Assembly: GCA_022820485.1 (NCBI GenBank)
Contig: JAJEFJ010000039.1
Location: forward strand, 96,492 to 160,491
DNA: 64,000 nt
DNA from: Candidatus Latescibacterota bacterium
GTDB lineage: Bacteria > Latescibacterota > UBA2968 > UBA8231
Reading direction: 5' to 3'
Of the stretch, positions 52,866 through 61,185 are shown piece after piece. Both the position numbers and the translations under genes were made by a program. The notes under the pieces were generated by a model. That model did no database searches and had not been told where the DNA came from. It worked only from the letters and a program-made list of their open reading frames with translations. Numbering within the stretch: position 1 is the stretch's first letter; every line of letters begins with the position of its first letter.

Positions 52866-53585
52866 ATCGCCATAGCGGTTGATGATCTCGGTTTCGATCG
52901 CGCCATCGGCCGCAATTCGGCGCACCGCAAGCGAGATCCGATGCTCGGGGTTTAGAGCCTCCCAGAAGCGAACGGGCGCATCGGCGAGGGGCAACAGGTA
53001 GGGAACTCCAGAAAACGCCGGCAGCGGATCGCCATCTGAGTCGTACGTGGTAATGGCGTAACCATAGCCCGGCTCGACGCAGTCGAAGCGGAAGAAGTGG
53101 CGTTCGCTGCGCTCGGGGTCAAAGGGGCTAGCTTTGAGTATGGCAAGCCAAGCCTCATCGGCTTCCAGATCGACATAGCCCGCTATGCGCGGCGTGTAGT
53201 TGGGCGGATCCGGCTCGTGCAGCCAGCCAGCCAAGCTCTCGGCAAAACCGCGGCCGGCGGCAAAACCCTCGTGTATGGCGTCGGTATGCACCCCATTGGA
53301 AACAATGCTGCGTCGAGCGCAAACGCGCATGGCATTGTAAATGATAAGCGTGGGGTCGCTCAACTTCGCCGGATCGGCCGCTTTGGTCCGCAACACATCG
53401 CCCTCGGCGACGAAGATGCGATTGCGGCTGTTGGCACTGCGTCCTGAAATCCAGTAAACCTGCATCCAACTCCCCTCCATAGCCCGACCGATTACAATGC
53501 CGCGGCCTACGTAGGGGTTTCCGGCCAGCCGTTGCTGCAAGTTGGCCGCGGCCTGTTCTCTTACTGTTTTTGGCATCATGCCCAT
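52818..53585 (-). CDS. purO: IMP cyclohydrolase, PurO-like
   Basis: About 255 residues from an ATG at 53585; another ATG pair follows at 53579/53576. The opening NPYVGRGIVIGRAMEGSWMQ (with YVGRGIVIG and ISGRSANSRNR), the middle YNAMRVCARRSIVSNGVHTD and the YTPRIAGYVDL segment follow the order of the archaeal-type PurO (IMP_cyclohyd) family. That family closes the purine ring to make IMP, usually in organisms lacking the cyclohydrolase half of PurH. It is longer than archaeal PurO (about 200 residues) by a C-terminal 50. It overlaps the end of ctaA on the other strand. Confidence 0.72.
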   Translation of the reverse strand: MGMMPKTVREQAAANLQQRLAGNPYVGRGIVIGRAMEGSWMQVYWISGRSANSRNRIFVAEGDVLRTKAADPAKLSDPTLIIYNAMRVCARRSIVSNGVHTDAIHEGFAAGRGFAESLAGWLHEPDPPNYTPRIAGYVDLEADEAWLAILKASPFDPERSERHFFRFDCVEPGYGYAITTYDSDGDPLPAFSGVPYLLPLADAPVRFWEALNPEHRISLAVRRIAADGAIETEIINRYGDLAFVRAMAEEKRGRE

Positions 53586-53645
53586 AGTATAGGCCAACCC
53601 TACACTCGGCAAAAGCGCGACAGTATCCACTTTCTGGCGCAAAAA

Positions 53646-53694
53646 AGGCCGGTGCCTTTGCTCGACGGGGAATATCGAGAAAAGGCACCGGCCT
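53646..53694. terminator. Long hairpin between PurO-like and small gene
   Basis: A 14-bp outer stem (AGGCCGGTGCCTTT with AAAGGCACCGGCCT) encloses a 5-bp inner stem (CTCGA/TCGAG), with six A directly before. It lies upstream of the PurO-like gene and downstream of the small gene at 53722-53916, both on the minus strand. In that direction the hairpin is followed by six T, so it should terminate the small gene. Confidence 0.8.
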
Positions 53695-53721
53695 GAACGA
53701 GGCTCAGCCGAGGCAGCCTAC

Positions 53722-53916
53722 TTAGCTGCGCTTTAGTACCGGCAGACCGTTTTTGCTCTCAGACACCTGATAGCCAGCCGGCACCGCGTCGAGAGCTCCT
53801 TCCTTCTCGGTTTTGGCAAAGAAGTAAATCGTCTGCGAGTTCCCGTTTTTGAGGGTCGTAGTCCGGGAATGCAGAATATACGTGACCCCCTTTGAATTCG
53901 TATGCGAAAAAGCCAT
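53722..53916 (-). CDS. Small protein of unknown function
   Basis: 64 residues from an ATG behind AAGGAG. It has the look of a small beta-rich conserved family: SKGVTYILHSRTTTLKNGNS, then TIYFFAKTEKEGALDAVPAG and a Lys-rich end. No signal peptide. A hairpin terminator follows directly, so it is a single-gene unit. Similar short proteins occur in diverse bacteria but without known function, as far as I recognise. Confidence 0.7.
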   Translation of the reverse strand: MAFSHTNSKGVTYILHSRTTTLKNGNSQTIYFFAKTEKEGALDAVPAGYQVSESKNGLPVLKRS

Positions 53917-54080
53917 GGCATCTCCTTACGTGTGATATAGAGGAAGCATGGAAGTCGAACGGCAAAGCACGACTTCTCGCTGAGTAGGGGAGTCTTTCTA
54001 AAAAAAAAGCCATCTGGCCAAAATCGCAACTACTTTTATAGCCCCTTCATCTTGGGCCAGCACGGCTGGCAAGACGGCTC

Positions 54081-54109
54081 TTGACTAAGAGCAACCCATA
54101 GCGTAGAAT
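54081..54109 (+). promoter_or_regulatory. Sigma-70-type promoter of rpsU
   Basis: TTGACT, 17-base spacer, TAGAAT: near-consensus -35 and -10 elements about 53 bp upstream of the rpsU ATG, giving a leader of roughly 45 bases that contains a small AACCC/GGGTT inverted repeat and an AGGAGC ribosome site. Confidence 0.7.
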
Positions 54110-54161
54110 ATACTTTTCTTTACGTAGGAACTTAAAAACCCACCAGGGTTAGGAGCAGCAT

Positions 54162-54458
54162 ATGAGCAATTTCAGCGTCGAGGTCAGATCGGACGAACCC
54201 TTTGAAAAGGCGCTACGGCGCTTTACGTCCAAAACCCGCAAAGCCGGCTTGTTACGCGACTTGAAGAAGCGGCGTTTTTATACTAAACCCTCGGTCCAGA
54301 AGAAGATCAACCGCCAGAAGAGCATCCGCCGACAGCAAAAGGCCATTCGCATGGCCGAGGTTGGCTTCGTCCGCGGCGCACGCGGGGCGGCCGGCGGGCG
54401 CGGAGCCGGTGGACGTGGAGCCGGTGGACGCGGGGCCGGTGGACGCAGTCCGCGTTAG
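54162..54458 (+). CDS. rpsU: Ribosomal protein bS21 with Gly/Arg-rich tail
   Basis: 98 residues. The first about 68 are bS21: SVEVRSDEPFEKALRRF, KKRRFYTKPS and KKINRQKSIRRQQK, typically 58-75 residues in total. The rest is a tail of four or five near-identical GRGAGG units encoded by a 15-bp repeat. bS21 binds the 30S platform near the anti-Shine-Dalgarno end. RGG-like tails bind RNA in other proteins; a role here is inference. It is followed by a cold-shock gene in the same direction. Confidence 0.92.
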   Translation: MSNFSVEVRSDEPFEKALRRFTSKTRKAGLLRDLKKRRFYTKPSVQKKINRQKSIRRQQKAIRMAEVGFVRGARGAAGGRGAGGRGAGGRGAGGRSPR

Positions 54459-54545
54459 GGTCTTTTTGTAGCGAACTCTGCCTTGAGCCCAGCTTGGAAC
54501 GCTTAGTTCAATGCCATTAGCAATCGAAGGGAGGTAACCTTCATC

Positions 54546-54785
54546 ATGTCCGAACGTCAAAGTGGATCCGTCAAATGGTTCGATAGTTCCAAGGGGTTTG
54601 GTTTTATTCAGCGCGAAGGACAAGACGATGTCTTCGTTCATTACAGCGCGATTCGCGGCGATGGTTTCCGCTCTCTAGAAGAAGGTCAGCAGGTGGAATT
54701 TGAAACGGTCGCTAGCCCCAAGGGCCTGCAAGCCCGAGACGTAGTCGTCATCGGCGCGGCCCCTGAAACCGAAACTCCGCAATAA
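54546..54785 (+). CDS. Cold-shock protein (CspA family)
   Basis: 79 residues from an ATG behind GGGAGG. The nucleic-acid-binding motifs are [12 protein letters not shown] (RNP1-like) and DVFVHYSAI (RNP2-like). The protein is an RNA chaperone of the OB fold. A strong terminator follows. The 87-bp gap after rpsU has no separate promoter that I can see, so both may be expressed together. Confidence 0.93.
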   Translation: MSERQSGSVKWFDSSKGFGFIQREGQDDVFVHYSAIRGDGFRSLEEGQQVEFETVASPKGLQARDVVVIGAAPETETPQ

Positions 54786-54803
54786 TCCCTCCAGACAAAC
54801 ACG

Positions 54804-54838
54804 AAAAGCGCAGGTCCTTAGGGTCCTGCGCTTTTTTT
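54804..54838 (+). terminator. Intrinsic terminator after the cold-shock gene
   Basis: An 11-bp stem AAAAGCGCAGG/CCTGCGCTTTT with a ten-base loop and seven T. It is also usable for the convergent VOC gene. Confidence 0.9.
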
Positions 54839-54852
54839 GGTACCAACCCAGC

Positions 54853-55275
54853 CTAGTGAGTCTGGAAAAACTCCACGACTTCGCCGTTGGGGCCTTTGAA
54901 AAAGGCAATCGTCACGTTCAGCCTGTCCAATGTCAGGTCCTTGGGTTCGACCGTGATCTCGCATCCGGCCGCTCGCACCCGCTCAGTGGCGGCGCGGGCG
55001 TCTGTAACCGCCAAGGCAAAATGCGTCACCGGATCGTTGGGGCTTTCGGCCCCAGGGGCGGGCGACTCGGCCGTGGGGGCGAAGAGTTCGAGGTGACTTC
55101 CGTCGCCTGCATCCAAGAGCGCGATCTTGCGCTCAGGAGAACCAAATTCGGCGACCACCTCCATGCCCAGCACATCTCGGTAAAAACTCAGCGACGTTTC
55201 CCAATCACGCGTCTGCACGGCCACGTGGTGCATTCCACAACCGGCGATTATAGCGTTTTTGTCTCCTATGGGCAT
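54853..55275 (-). CDS. VOC-superfamily (glyoxalase/dioxygenase-like) protein
   Basis: 140 residues. Two beta-alpha-beta-beta-beta repeats: MHHVAVQTRDWETSLSFYRD with the metal-type His and a second half starting THFALAVTDARAATERV. The family ends in a Glu, here in GEVVEFFQTH. A metal-dependent enzyme for a small metabolite is likely. The start overlaps the end of the ADP-ribosylglycohydrolase-like gene by ten bases, placing it at the end of the frd operon. Confidence 0.85.
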   Translation of the reverse strand: MPIGDKNAIIAGCGMHHVAVQTRDWETSLSFYRDVLGMEVVAEFGSPERKIALLDAGDGSHLELFAPTAESPAPGAESPNDPVTHFALAVTDARAATERVRAAGCEITVEPKDLTLDRLNVTIAFFKGPNGEVVEFFQTH

Positions 55276-56407
55276 TGACGTTCTTCCTTTCCTTGCTTTG
55301 CGATCACTAAGCGTGCGAAACGCGCGATCGTCTCCTCCAAGTCAAATCCGTACACGGCCTTGTTTCCCGCGACGACCTGTCCGACCACGTCTGCTGGCAG
55401 CGCATTGTCGCCGCAACAAGCCCCTACCAGTGCCCCGGTAATCCCGGCATAGCAGTCGATATCCGCGTAGCGGCTCCAGTGCCCTTCCTCGTCGAGATCG
55501 CCTTGGTTGGCCGCCACTTGCAGCGCAAGGGACGGATCGTCGGGATGAGACAAGAGCGCGGCAAAGGCAATGGCCAACGCCCGGAAGGGATCAAAGACGC
55601 TCAAATGGCGCAACTCCCACGCAAGGAACTCGGCCAATTCCTCGGCTCTTTTACCGGCGGCTCTCGCCAGTAGCGGCGGCAGCCTCTGCCGGATGAAAGT
55701 GTCCCCGAAATACCCTCCCAAGCACAGCGGATCCAGCGCCAGTACGGCATTGACCAATGCCGACGGCGACATATCGGCCAATGCCGCCCCTTGCGCCGCT
55801 GCCAAGAGCGCGGTAGCCTCGCGGGCGTAGCCAACCGCAAAAAAATCCGCCTCATAAGCCGCGCGATAGGCTCCTGCGGGGTCGCCGGGAAAGAGCAGAC
55901 CCGCCGATGGCAGCACCAACAGCCCAGCCAACGTCGGATAATTAAGCCCGATACTCCGAGTCGCCAACACCGCGGGCGGCACTCCCGGGTAACGCGGCGA
56001 CTCCTCCCCCAGACAACCCCGGCTAACCCCCTCCCACAACTCAAACTGCTCGTGCGCTAATTTGGCATTACTGGGAAAGAAATCCCCGGGCCGCTCATAC
56101 ACGTCCAACAATCGCCGCGCCACTTCCCGATCCCCCGGCATCCTCCCCAAATCGACGGCCAGTTCCATAAAGAGATAATTGTAGCGCACATCGTCGGTGC
56201 CCGTACCCGCTGGGGCTTCGCTCACCCACATCCCATGCGGCCCCTTTTGCCCGGTGAATGGATGAAGCTGTGCCAGCCACTTTTTTCCCGTGCGCTTTTC
56301 AACGGCGTCTGGCGGCGCGAATTCAAACGGCGCACCCAAGCTCCCCAAGCCTGGGCCAGCACCGAGCCGCGGATGCGCGCTTGCAGCGTCGGTTTCATTT
56401 TACCCAT
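55266..56407 (-). CDS. ADP-ribosylglycohydrolase-like protein, frameshifted near its N-terminus
   Basis: The family signature is split over two frames. From the ATG at 56407 one reads MKPTLQARIRGSVLAQA; from about 56348 a second frame continues LGSLGAPFEFAPPD and runs 360 codons to the stop. Joining them restores the usual N-terminal helix, so one base is missing near 56350. Metal-site motifs remain: GTGTDDVRYNYLF and DIDCYAGITGALVGACCG, plus GNKAVYGFDLEETIARF-like end. These enzymes remove ADP-ribose from proteins or small molecules. It follows frdD by 12 bp. The frameshift may be real or a sequence error; a TTG at 56348 could also start a truncated protein. Confidence 0.75.
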
Positions 56408-56419
56408 CGGGACCGACGT

Positions 56420-56782
56420 TTAGAGCAGATAAAAGAGGATGTAAGCCGCCAGCCCAGTGCCGACTATGGCACCGCCGTAGCAGAAGTAGTGAATGGGAAG
56501 GATCAACTTCCGCAGCCCAAATTCGTGGAGCATGAAGCGGATGCGGTGCGCCGCGTGGTAGAGCGGTAGGACGGCCACGACGAAAAAGAACACCTTGGCC
56601 AGCGGGTAGCTAAGCAACTTGCTCATAGCCTCGTATCCGCTCACTTCCGCGCCGACTGAGCCAAGCGGCTCGGCCAACCCGACGAAGTAGATCAGCACGG
56701 GGATCAGCATGGCAGCTACCACGCCACCAGCGGAAAACAAGCCCCACCAGAAAGGTTCGATTTTGTCTTGTTTGTAGCTCAT
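56420..56782 (-). CDS. frdD: Fumarate reductase membrane subunit D
   Basis: 120 residues with three membrane helices: GLFSAGGVVAAMLIPVLIYF, VFFFVVAVLPLYHAAHRI and a C-terminal YGGAIVGTGLAAYILFYLL. The HAAHRIRFMLHEFG segment is characteristic of FrdD. Together with FrdC it anchors the FrdAB enzyme and binds menaquinol. It starts two bases after the stop of frdC. The longer open frame upstream of its ATG is only an overlap with frdC and was not used. Confidence 0.88.
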   Translation of the reverse strand: MSYKQDKIEPFWWGLFSAGGVVAAMLIPVLIYFVGLAEPLGSVGAEVSGYEAMSKLLSYPLAKVFFFVVAVLPLYHAAHRIRFMLHEFGLRKLILPIHYFCYGGAIVGTGLAAYILFYLL

Positions 56783-56784
56783 GG

Positions 56785-57183
56785 CTATAGCGCGTACAGG
56801 AAAATGCAGCCGACGGCCGCCGATACGAAGAAAAACCCGACGAAGGCACCCGCCGTTACCAACTTGGGCGGCACGGTAAACGCACCCATCCGCACGACCT
56901 GGACCCGGCCCATTACCCCCAGCCAAGTGATCGTGTGGTAGAGCGCAAAGACAAACGCCACCGCGTAAAAAGCCACAAACGCCGGCGTCGTCAGTGCGGA
57001 GCGGCAAGCCGCATACGCTTCTGGCCCCTCGGCCAGCGCAAAGAGCTGGTAGAGAAAGAGGATGACGAAGGCGGCGACGAAGACGCTGCTCAATTCGCGC
57101 ATCATAAACAGGAAGTAGTTGCGGCTCTTCAGCCACCAAGTCGGCGACAGCTTTGGCTTGTAGGTTTCGTACGACTGGCTCAT
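56785..57183 (-). CDS. frdC: Fumarate reductase membrane subunit C
   Basis: 132 residues. The N-terminus [20 protein letters not shown] is typical of FrdC and precedes three membrane helices ([36 protein letters not shown], and a final [18 protein letters not shown]). The ATG overlaps the frdB stop by four bases (ATGA). Four-subunit, C+D-anchored enzymes like this typically lack heme. Confidence 0.88.
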   Translation of the reverse strand: MSQSYETYKPKLSPTWWLKSRNYFLFMMRELSSVFVAAFVILFLYQLFALAEGPEAYAACRSALTTPAFVAFYAVAFVFALYHTITWLGVMGRVQVVRMGAFTVPPKLVTAGAFVGFFFVSAAVGCIFLYAL

Positions 57184-57926
57184 TTGTTCCCCCAAGGCAT
57201 GAGAAAGGATTTGAACCAGTTGGTCGTGGTCTCGAGCTTGGTGCGCTGGATGGCGGCGGCCGGATCCACATCCTTGGGACAAACCACCGAGCACTCCCCG
57301 ATAAAGGTGCATTCCCAGATGCCCTCACTGCTAGCGGCTACTACCGTGCGCTGGGCGTAGCCTTCGTCGCGCGAGTCGAGGTTGTAGCGGTAGGAAAGCG
57401 CGAGGGCCGCGGGGCCGACGAAGACGTCTTCCAGCCCATAGACGGGACAGGCCGCGTAGCACAGCAGGCAGTTGATGCACTGGCTGAACTGCTTGAACTC
57501 CTTTAGCTCTGCGGGCGACTGCAAGTACTCGCCTTCGGCGACCGGCTTTTCTTCCTCGCGCATGATCCACGGCTGGACCGCCTTGAGCTTGTCCATGAAA
57601 TCGTCTATATCGACGACCAAATCGCGGACAATTGGGAAGTGGGCGAGGGGCTGGACTACCAGTTCATTCGGGTAGTAGTCCTTGAGAAAGGCCGCGCAGG
57701 TCAACTTCGGCTCGCCGTTGACCATCATGCCGCAAGAACCGCACACGCCCATGCGACACGACCAGCGGTACGAGAGGGTGCCGTCGATGTGGTCTTTGAT
57801 GTAGTTGAGCGCGTCGAGGACGACCCAGTCCTCCTGATAGGGAACCTCGTAAACCTGCTCGGTGGGTGCGTCCTCCTGCTCGGGTCGAAAGCGGGTCACC
57901 CGGATGCCAATGGTCTTGTCGCTCAT
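57180..57926 (-). CDS. frdB: Fumarate reductase iron-sulfur subunit
   Basis: 248 residues. The 2Fe-2S site is [16 protein letters not shown] with a later LTC; the 4Fe-4S and 3Fe-4S sites are [12 protein letters not shown] and [17 protein letters not shown]. It passes electrons from menaquinol to FrdA. It starts 13 bp after frdA and overlaps frdC. The length is normal for FrdB. Confidence 0.93.
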   Translation of the reverse strand: MSDKTIGIRVTRFRPEQEDAPTEQVYEVPYQEDWVVLDALNYIKDHIDGTLSYRWSCRMGVCGSCGMMVNGEPKLTCAAFLKDYYPNELVVQPLAHFPIVRDLVVDIDDFMDKLKAVQPWIMREEEKPVAEGEYLQSPAELKEFKQFSQCINCLLCYAACPVYGLEDVFVGPAALALSYRYNLDSRDEGYAQRTVVAASSEGIWECTFIGECSVVCPKDVDPAAAIQRTKLETTTNWFKSFLMPWGNK

Positions 57927-57939
57927 AGCTCCTCGTCAA

Positions 57940-59649
57940 TCAGTAAGTGCGCTCTTGGGGCTGCCAGCGGGTGATGACGACGTCTTGGTATTCAATGCGC
58001 GGCGCGTCATCGGTACGGTACGCCAAGGAGTGGCAGAGGAAGTTTTCGTCGTCGCGCTCTTCGTAGTCCATGCGCGAATGCGAGCCGCGCGACTCCCGGC
58101 GCAACAGCGCCGAATGGGCCACCGTCTCGGCCACGTCGAGCAGCGAGCCCAGTTCCAACGCGGCCGTCAGTTCGGTGTTAAAAACCGACGAACTGTCGTC
58201 AACTTGGACGCGAGCGTAGCGTTCCTTGAGCTTGGGCAATTCGGCGCAGGTCGCCTCTAGGCTTTCCTGTTCGCGGTAAATGCCCGCCCCTTGCTCCATC
58301 GTCTTCTGCAGATCCGTGCGAATGTCGGCAATGCGTTCGCTGCCTTCGTTTTTGAAAAACGCATTTTCAATGCGCTGCCACTCGTCGGCGGCCATCTTCT
58401 CCAAGCTGTCGTACGACGGTGAATTGACCTCCGCAGCGTACTCGGCGGCATACTGGCCGGCCCGCGCGCCGAAGACCAAAAGCTCGGACAGCGAGTTGGA
58501 GCCGAGGCGATTGGCTCCATTCATGGTGACACAGGCCGTTTCCCCGGCCGCGTACAAGCCCGGAATCGGCGTCGCCGTAGTAATATCAGTGTGAATGCCG
58601 CCCATCATGTAGTGGACCACCGGGCGCACGGGCACCGGCTCGTACACGGGATCGATGCCCACGTAGTTTTTGGTCAGCTCGCGCACGAAGGGGATACGCT
58701 CGTCGATTTTCTTTTCGCCCAAGTGCCGCAAATCGAGATGGACATACGTGCCGTACGGGCCGGAAAAGACCCGACCGGCGCGCTCCTCGTGGACGAATGC
58801 CCGCGAAACCATGTCGCGCGGACCTAATTCCATCTTGTCGGGTAGGTACTCACTGAGGTAGCGGTCGCCCTTGTTGTTGATTAGGTAGCCGCCCTCGCCG
58901 CGCGATGCCTCAGTCATCAAGATACCCGTGCCCGGCAGCCCGGTGGGATGGTACTGCACAAACTCCATGTCCTTGAGTGGGCAGCCCGCTCGGTAGGCCA
59001 TGGACATGCCGTCACCGGTCTTGATGGCGGCGTTGGTCGTAAAGGGAAAAATGCGCCCGCCGCCGCCCGTACAGATGATCACGGCCTTAGCGGGGATCGC
59101 CTCCATGGCACCGGAGCGCACATTGATCGCTGCCACGCCGCAGGCCGCGCCGTTGTCGTCGAGCAGCAGCCGAGTGCCAAACCACTCGTCGTAGCGATGG
59201 ATGCGGTCGTATTTGAGCGAAGTCTGGAACAGGGCGTGCAGCATGTGGAAGCCGGTCTTGTCGGCCGCGTACAGGGTGCGCTTGACCGACATGCCGCCGA
59301 AAGCGCGCACGCTGATCCGGCCGTCGTCGTCGCGGCTCCAAGGGCAGCCCCAATGCTCCAATTGAATCAGCTCGTCGCGGGCCTCCTCGACGAAGACCTC
59401 GACTACATCTTGGTCGGCGAGAAAGTCGCTGCCCTTGATGGTGTCGAAGGCATGGCCGTCGAAGCTGTCGTCGTCGCGTATCACCGCCGCGGAGCCGCCT
59501 TCGGCTGACACCGTGTGGCTGCGCATGGGGTACACTTTGGACACCAAGCCGACGCTGAGGTTCGGATCGAGCTCGACGGCCGCAATCGCCGCCCGCAGAC
59601 CCGCACCACCGCCGCCTACGATTAGTATGTCGTGGTTAGGTACATTCAC
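57940..59649 (-). CDS. frdA: Fumarate reductase flavoprotein subunit
   Basis: 569 residues. The FAD-binding [13 protein letters not shown] motif opens the protein; the [11 protein letters not shown] stretch includes the His that carries covalent FAD. Catalytic-site motifs are [25 protein letters not shown] and [14 protein letters not shown]. It reduces fumarate to succinate at the cytoplasmic side, as terminal oxidoreductase in anaerobic respiration. The start is a GTG; the region directly upstream is a CRISPR-like repeat, so the ribosome site (GTGGAT) is part of that repeat. Succinate oxidation in the reverse direction is also possible. Confidence 0.94.
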   Translation of the reverse strand: MNVPNHDILIVGGGGAGLRAAIAAVELDPNLSVGLVSKVYPMRSHTVSAEGGSAAVIRDDDSFDGHAFDTIKGSDFLADQDVVEVFVEEARDELIQLEHWGCPWSRDDDGRISVRAFGGMSVKRTLYAADKTGFHMLHALFQTSLKYDRIHRYDEWFGTRLLLDDNGAACGVAAINVRSGAMEAIPAKAVIICTGGGGRIFPFTTNAAIKTGDGMSMAYRAGCPLKDMEFVQYHPTGLPGTGILMTEASRGEGGYLINNKGDRYLSEYLPDKMELGPRDMVSRAFVHEERAGRVFSGPYGTYVHLDLRHLGEKKIDERIPFVRELTKNYVGIDPVYEPVPVRPVVHYMMGGIHTDITTATPIPGLYAAGETACVTMNGANRLGSNSLSELLVFGARAGQYAAEYAAEVNSPSYDSLEKMAADEWQRIENAFFKNEGSERIADIRTDLQKTMEQGAGIYREQESLEATCAELPKLKERYARVQVDDSSSVFNTELTAALELGSLLDVAETVAHSALLRRESRGSHSRMDYEERDDENFLCHSLAYRTDDAPRIEYQDVVITRWQPQERTY

Positions 59650-59722
59650 GTTTCAATCCACGCCCCGCACAGGGGCGACCTTTTGGGTAGGGTTTCAATC
59701 CACGCCCCCGCACAGGGGCGAT
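59650..59722. repeat. Two CRISPR-like (type I-C-like) repeats with a 12-bp gap
   Basis: Two copies (59650-59679 and 59692-59722) of GTTTCAATCCACGCCC-type repeat, 30 and 31 bases, differing by one C and the last base, with an internal palindrome (CGCCCC..GGGGCG). Spacing of 12 bp is far shorter than a real spacer of about 34, and no cas genes are in the window. It is best read as a remnant, or as repeats dispersed outside arrays. It lies directly upstream of frdA. Confidence 0.7.
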
Positions 59723-59843
59723 TCTCGCCTTCTTAACTAATCGCCTTCTTAACTAATAAAAAGAGGGCCTCTACACCTAAGTGAAAGAGACTGAAAAATT
59801 AAACCATATCGCCGATAGGAGCAACAGCCCAGACGCGGCGAGA

Positions 59844-60791
59844 TTACGCCGGAGCATTTAGTGCCCGAAGCCGCGCCACTTCGTGCGGGGTGGCGCGCCA
59901 AGACGGGCTGGATTCGTGGCGCAGGGCATAGCCCAACGGCGTGAGTTCTTCGACCTCGGAGAAAAAGTGGTCCTGCCCCTTGTGAACGCAGTCCATCACC
60001 TTGTCGTCATCCGCCGGGTTGCGCTGAACGCGTGCTCTAACCGTCAGGTCTGCTCCTTTATCCAACAGACAGTCAAAGGTCTCCCAGCCCGTTCCTTGGT
60101 TGGCACCAATGGCATGGAAGAGGGGCGTCTGACCGCCCACGCCGTTGCGGCCGATCTCGGCGCGAGCATCCAAATCGGCCCCGCGCCTCAGCAGCAGACG
60201 CACGACATCCAACTCGTGATATTCGACCGCCACGTGCAGGAGGGTAGCACCCCGCAGCGTGAGATGGTCGCCATAGTCGAGCCAGAAGCACTCCGAGACT
60301 AAGTCTGGGAAACAATCGAGGCGCTGCTCCAGTTGGTCGAGCCGGCCTCGGTGAATATCCATCGTCGGCCCGTCTTCAAAGGTGGCCCCTGCTGCGACAA
60401 GCGCTTCGACGCAGGCGTGCAGATGGGCGGGAGGCGAGCGGTGGTACGTCTGCAAAAGCCCGTAGAGGACGCGGCAGTCCCAGCCTTCGTTGTGCGCGTC
60501 GTCGGGGTGGACTCCGAGCTCCAATAGGCGCTTCATGTGCTCTAGATTGTGGTTCTCACAACACCCAAAGAGCGCTTCGTTCAATTCGCTCAACTCGGCA
60601 CCGAATTCTACTAACAGGCGCATGGCATCCAAGCTAGCATCAATGCGGTCGGCGTACTGCAAAGGGGTATAGCTCTGCCCGTTCGCGCCTTCAACGCGGT
60701 GGTGCACCAGATGCGGGTGCTGGCGCAGCAGAGTCGCCAATGCGTCTAAATCGCGCTCGTCGAGGGTGTTTTGCAAGTGGGTGCTATTCAT
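59844..60791 (-). CDS. Ankyrin-repeat protein
   Basis: 315 residues from the ATG that overlaps the stop of the upstream gene by eight bases. About six ankyrin-like repeats: YTPLQYADRIDASLDAMRLL, LTLRGATLLHVAVEYHELD with VVRLLLRRGADLDARAE, and GQTPLFHAIGANQG. It should be a cytoplasmic protein-protein interaction scaffold. No enzymatic domain or signal peptide. Its target is unknown; the coupling to a small metallopeptidase gene suggests joint expression. Confidence 0.82.
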   Translation of the reverse strand: MNSTHLQNTLDERDLDALATLLRQHPHLVHHRVEGANGQSYTPLQYADRIDASLDAMRLLVEFGAELSELNEALFGCCENHNLEHMKRLLELGVHPDDAHNEGWDCRVLYGLLQTYHRSPPAHLHACVEALVAAGATFEDGPTMDIHRGRLDQLEQRLDCFPDLVSECFWLDYGDHLTLRGATLLHVAVEYHELDVVRLLLRRGADLDARAEIGRNGVGGQTPLFHAIGANQGTGWETFDCLLDKGADLTVRARVQRNPADDDKVMDCVHKGQDHFFSEVEELTPLGYALRHESSPSWRATPHEVARLRALNAPA

Positions 60792-61152
60792 AGCCGTATT
60801 CTCTAACTTCGTCTTCGTCAAAGCCCATAAAGTGCGCCAGTTCGTGTACCAAGGTAGTTTCCACCTCCCGCGCCAACTCGCCCTGATCGGGGAAATCCTC
60901 CTCCAAAGGCCCCTGATAGAGCGCGATTATCGGCGGCAGGTCGCCGCTGTCTTCGAGGCGGCGCTCGGGTAGGGGCGTGCCCGTGAAAAGCCCGTAGAGC
61001 ACTTCTTCTGGGTCGCCGGTAATCTCCTCGACCATCTCGGGGTCCGGCCAGTCCTCGACGACGATGGCTAGGTTGTCCAGTGCTTGGCGGAACTCTTCTG
61101 GCAGGCGCTGGAGGGCCTTTTCCACCAACTCTTCAAACGCACGACGGCGCAC
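60784..61152 (-). CDS. Small zinc metallopeptidase family protein (PF06262-like)
   Basis: 122 residues, typical of the minimal zincins of this family. The zinc motif is LVHELAHFMGFDEDE (about residues 100-114). The N-terminal FEELVEKALQRLPEEFRQAL helices and the ALDNLAIVVEDWPDPE segment are characteristic. The role is unknown. It is the upstream partner of the ankyrin gene. A fragment of a second copy of this gene lies at 62270-62318. Confidence 0.88.
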   Translation of the reverse strand: MRRRAFEELVEKALQRLPEEFRQALDNLAIVVEDWPDPEMVEEITGDPEEVLYGLFTGTPLPERRLEDSGDLPPIIALYQGPLEEDFPDQGELAREVETTLVHELAHFMGFDEDEVREYGYE

Positions 61153-61185
61153 GGCTGGTTGCGCGGAATAATTGATGTGACGGCC

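Noticed and set aside
59650..59722. Functional CRISPR array
   Set aside because: Only two repeats with a 12-bp gap, no leader, no cas genes in the window.
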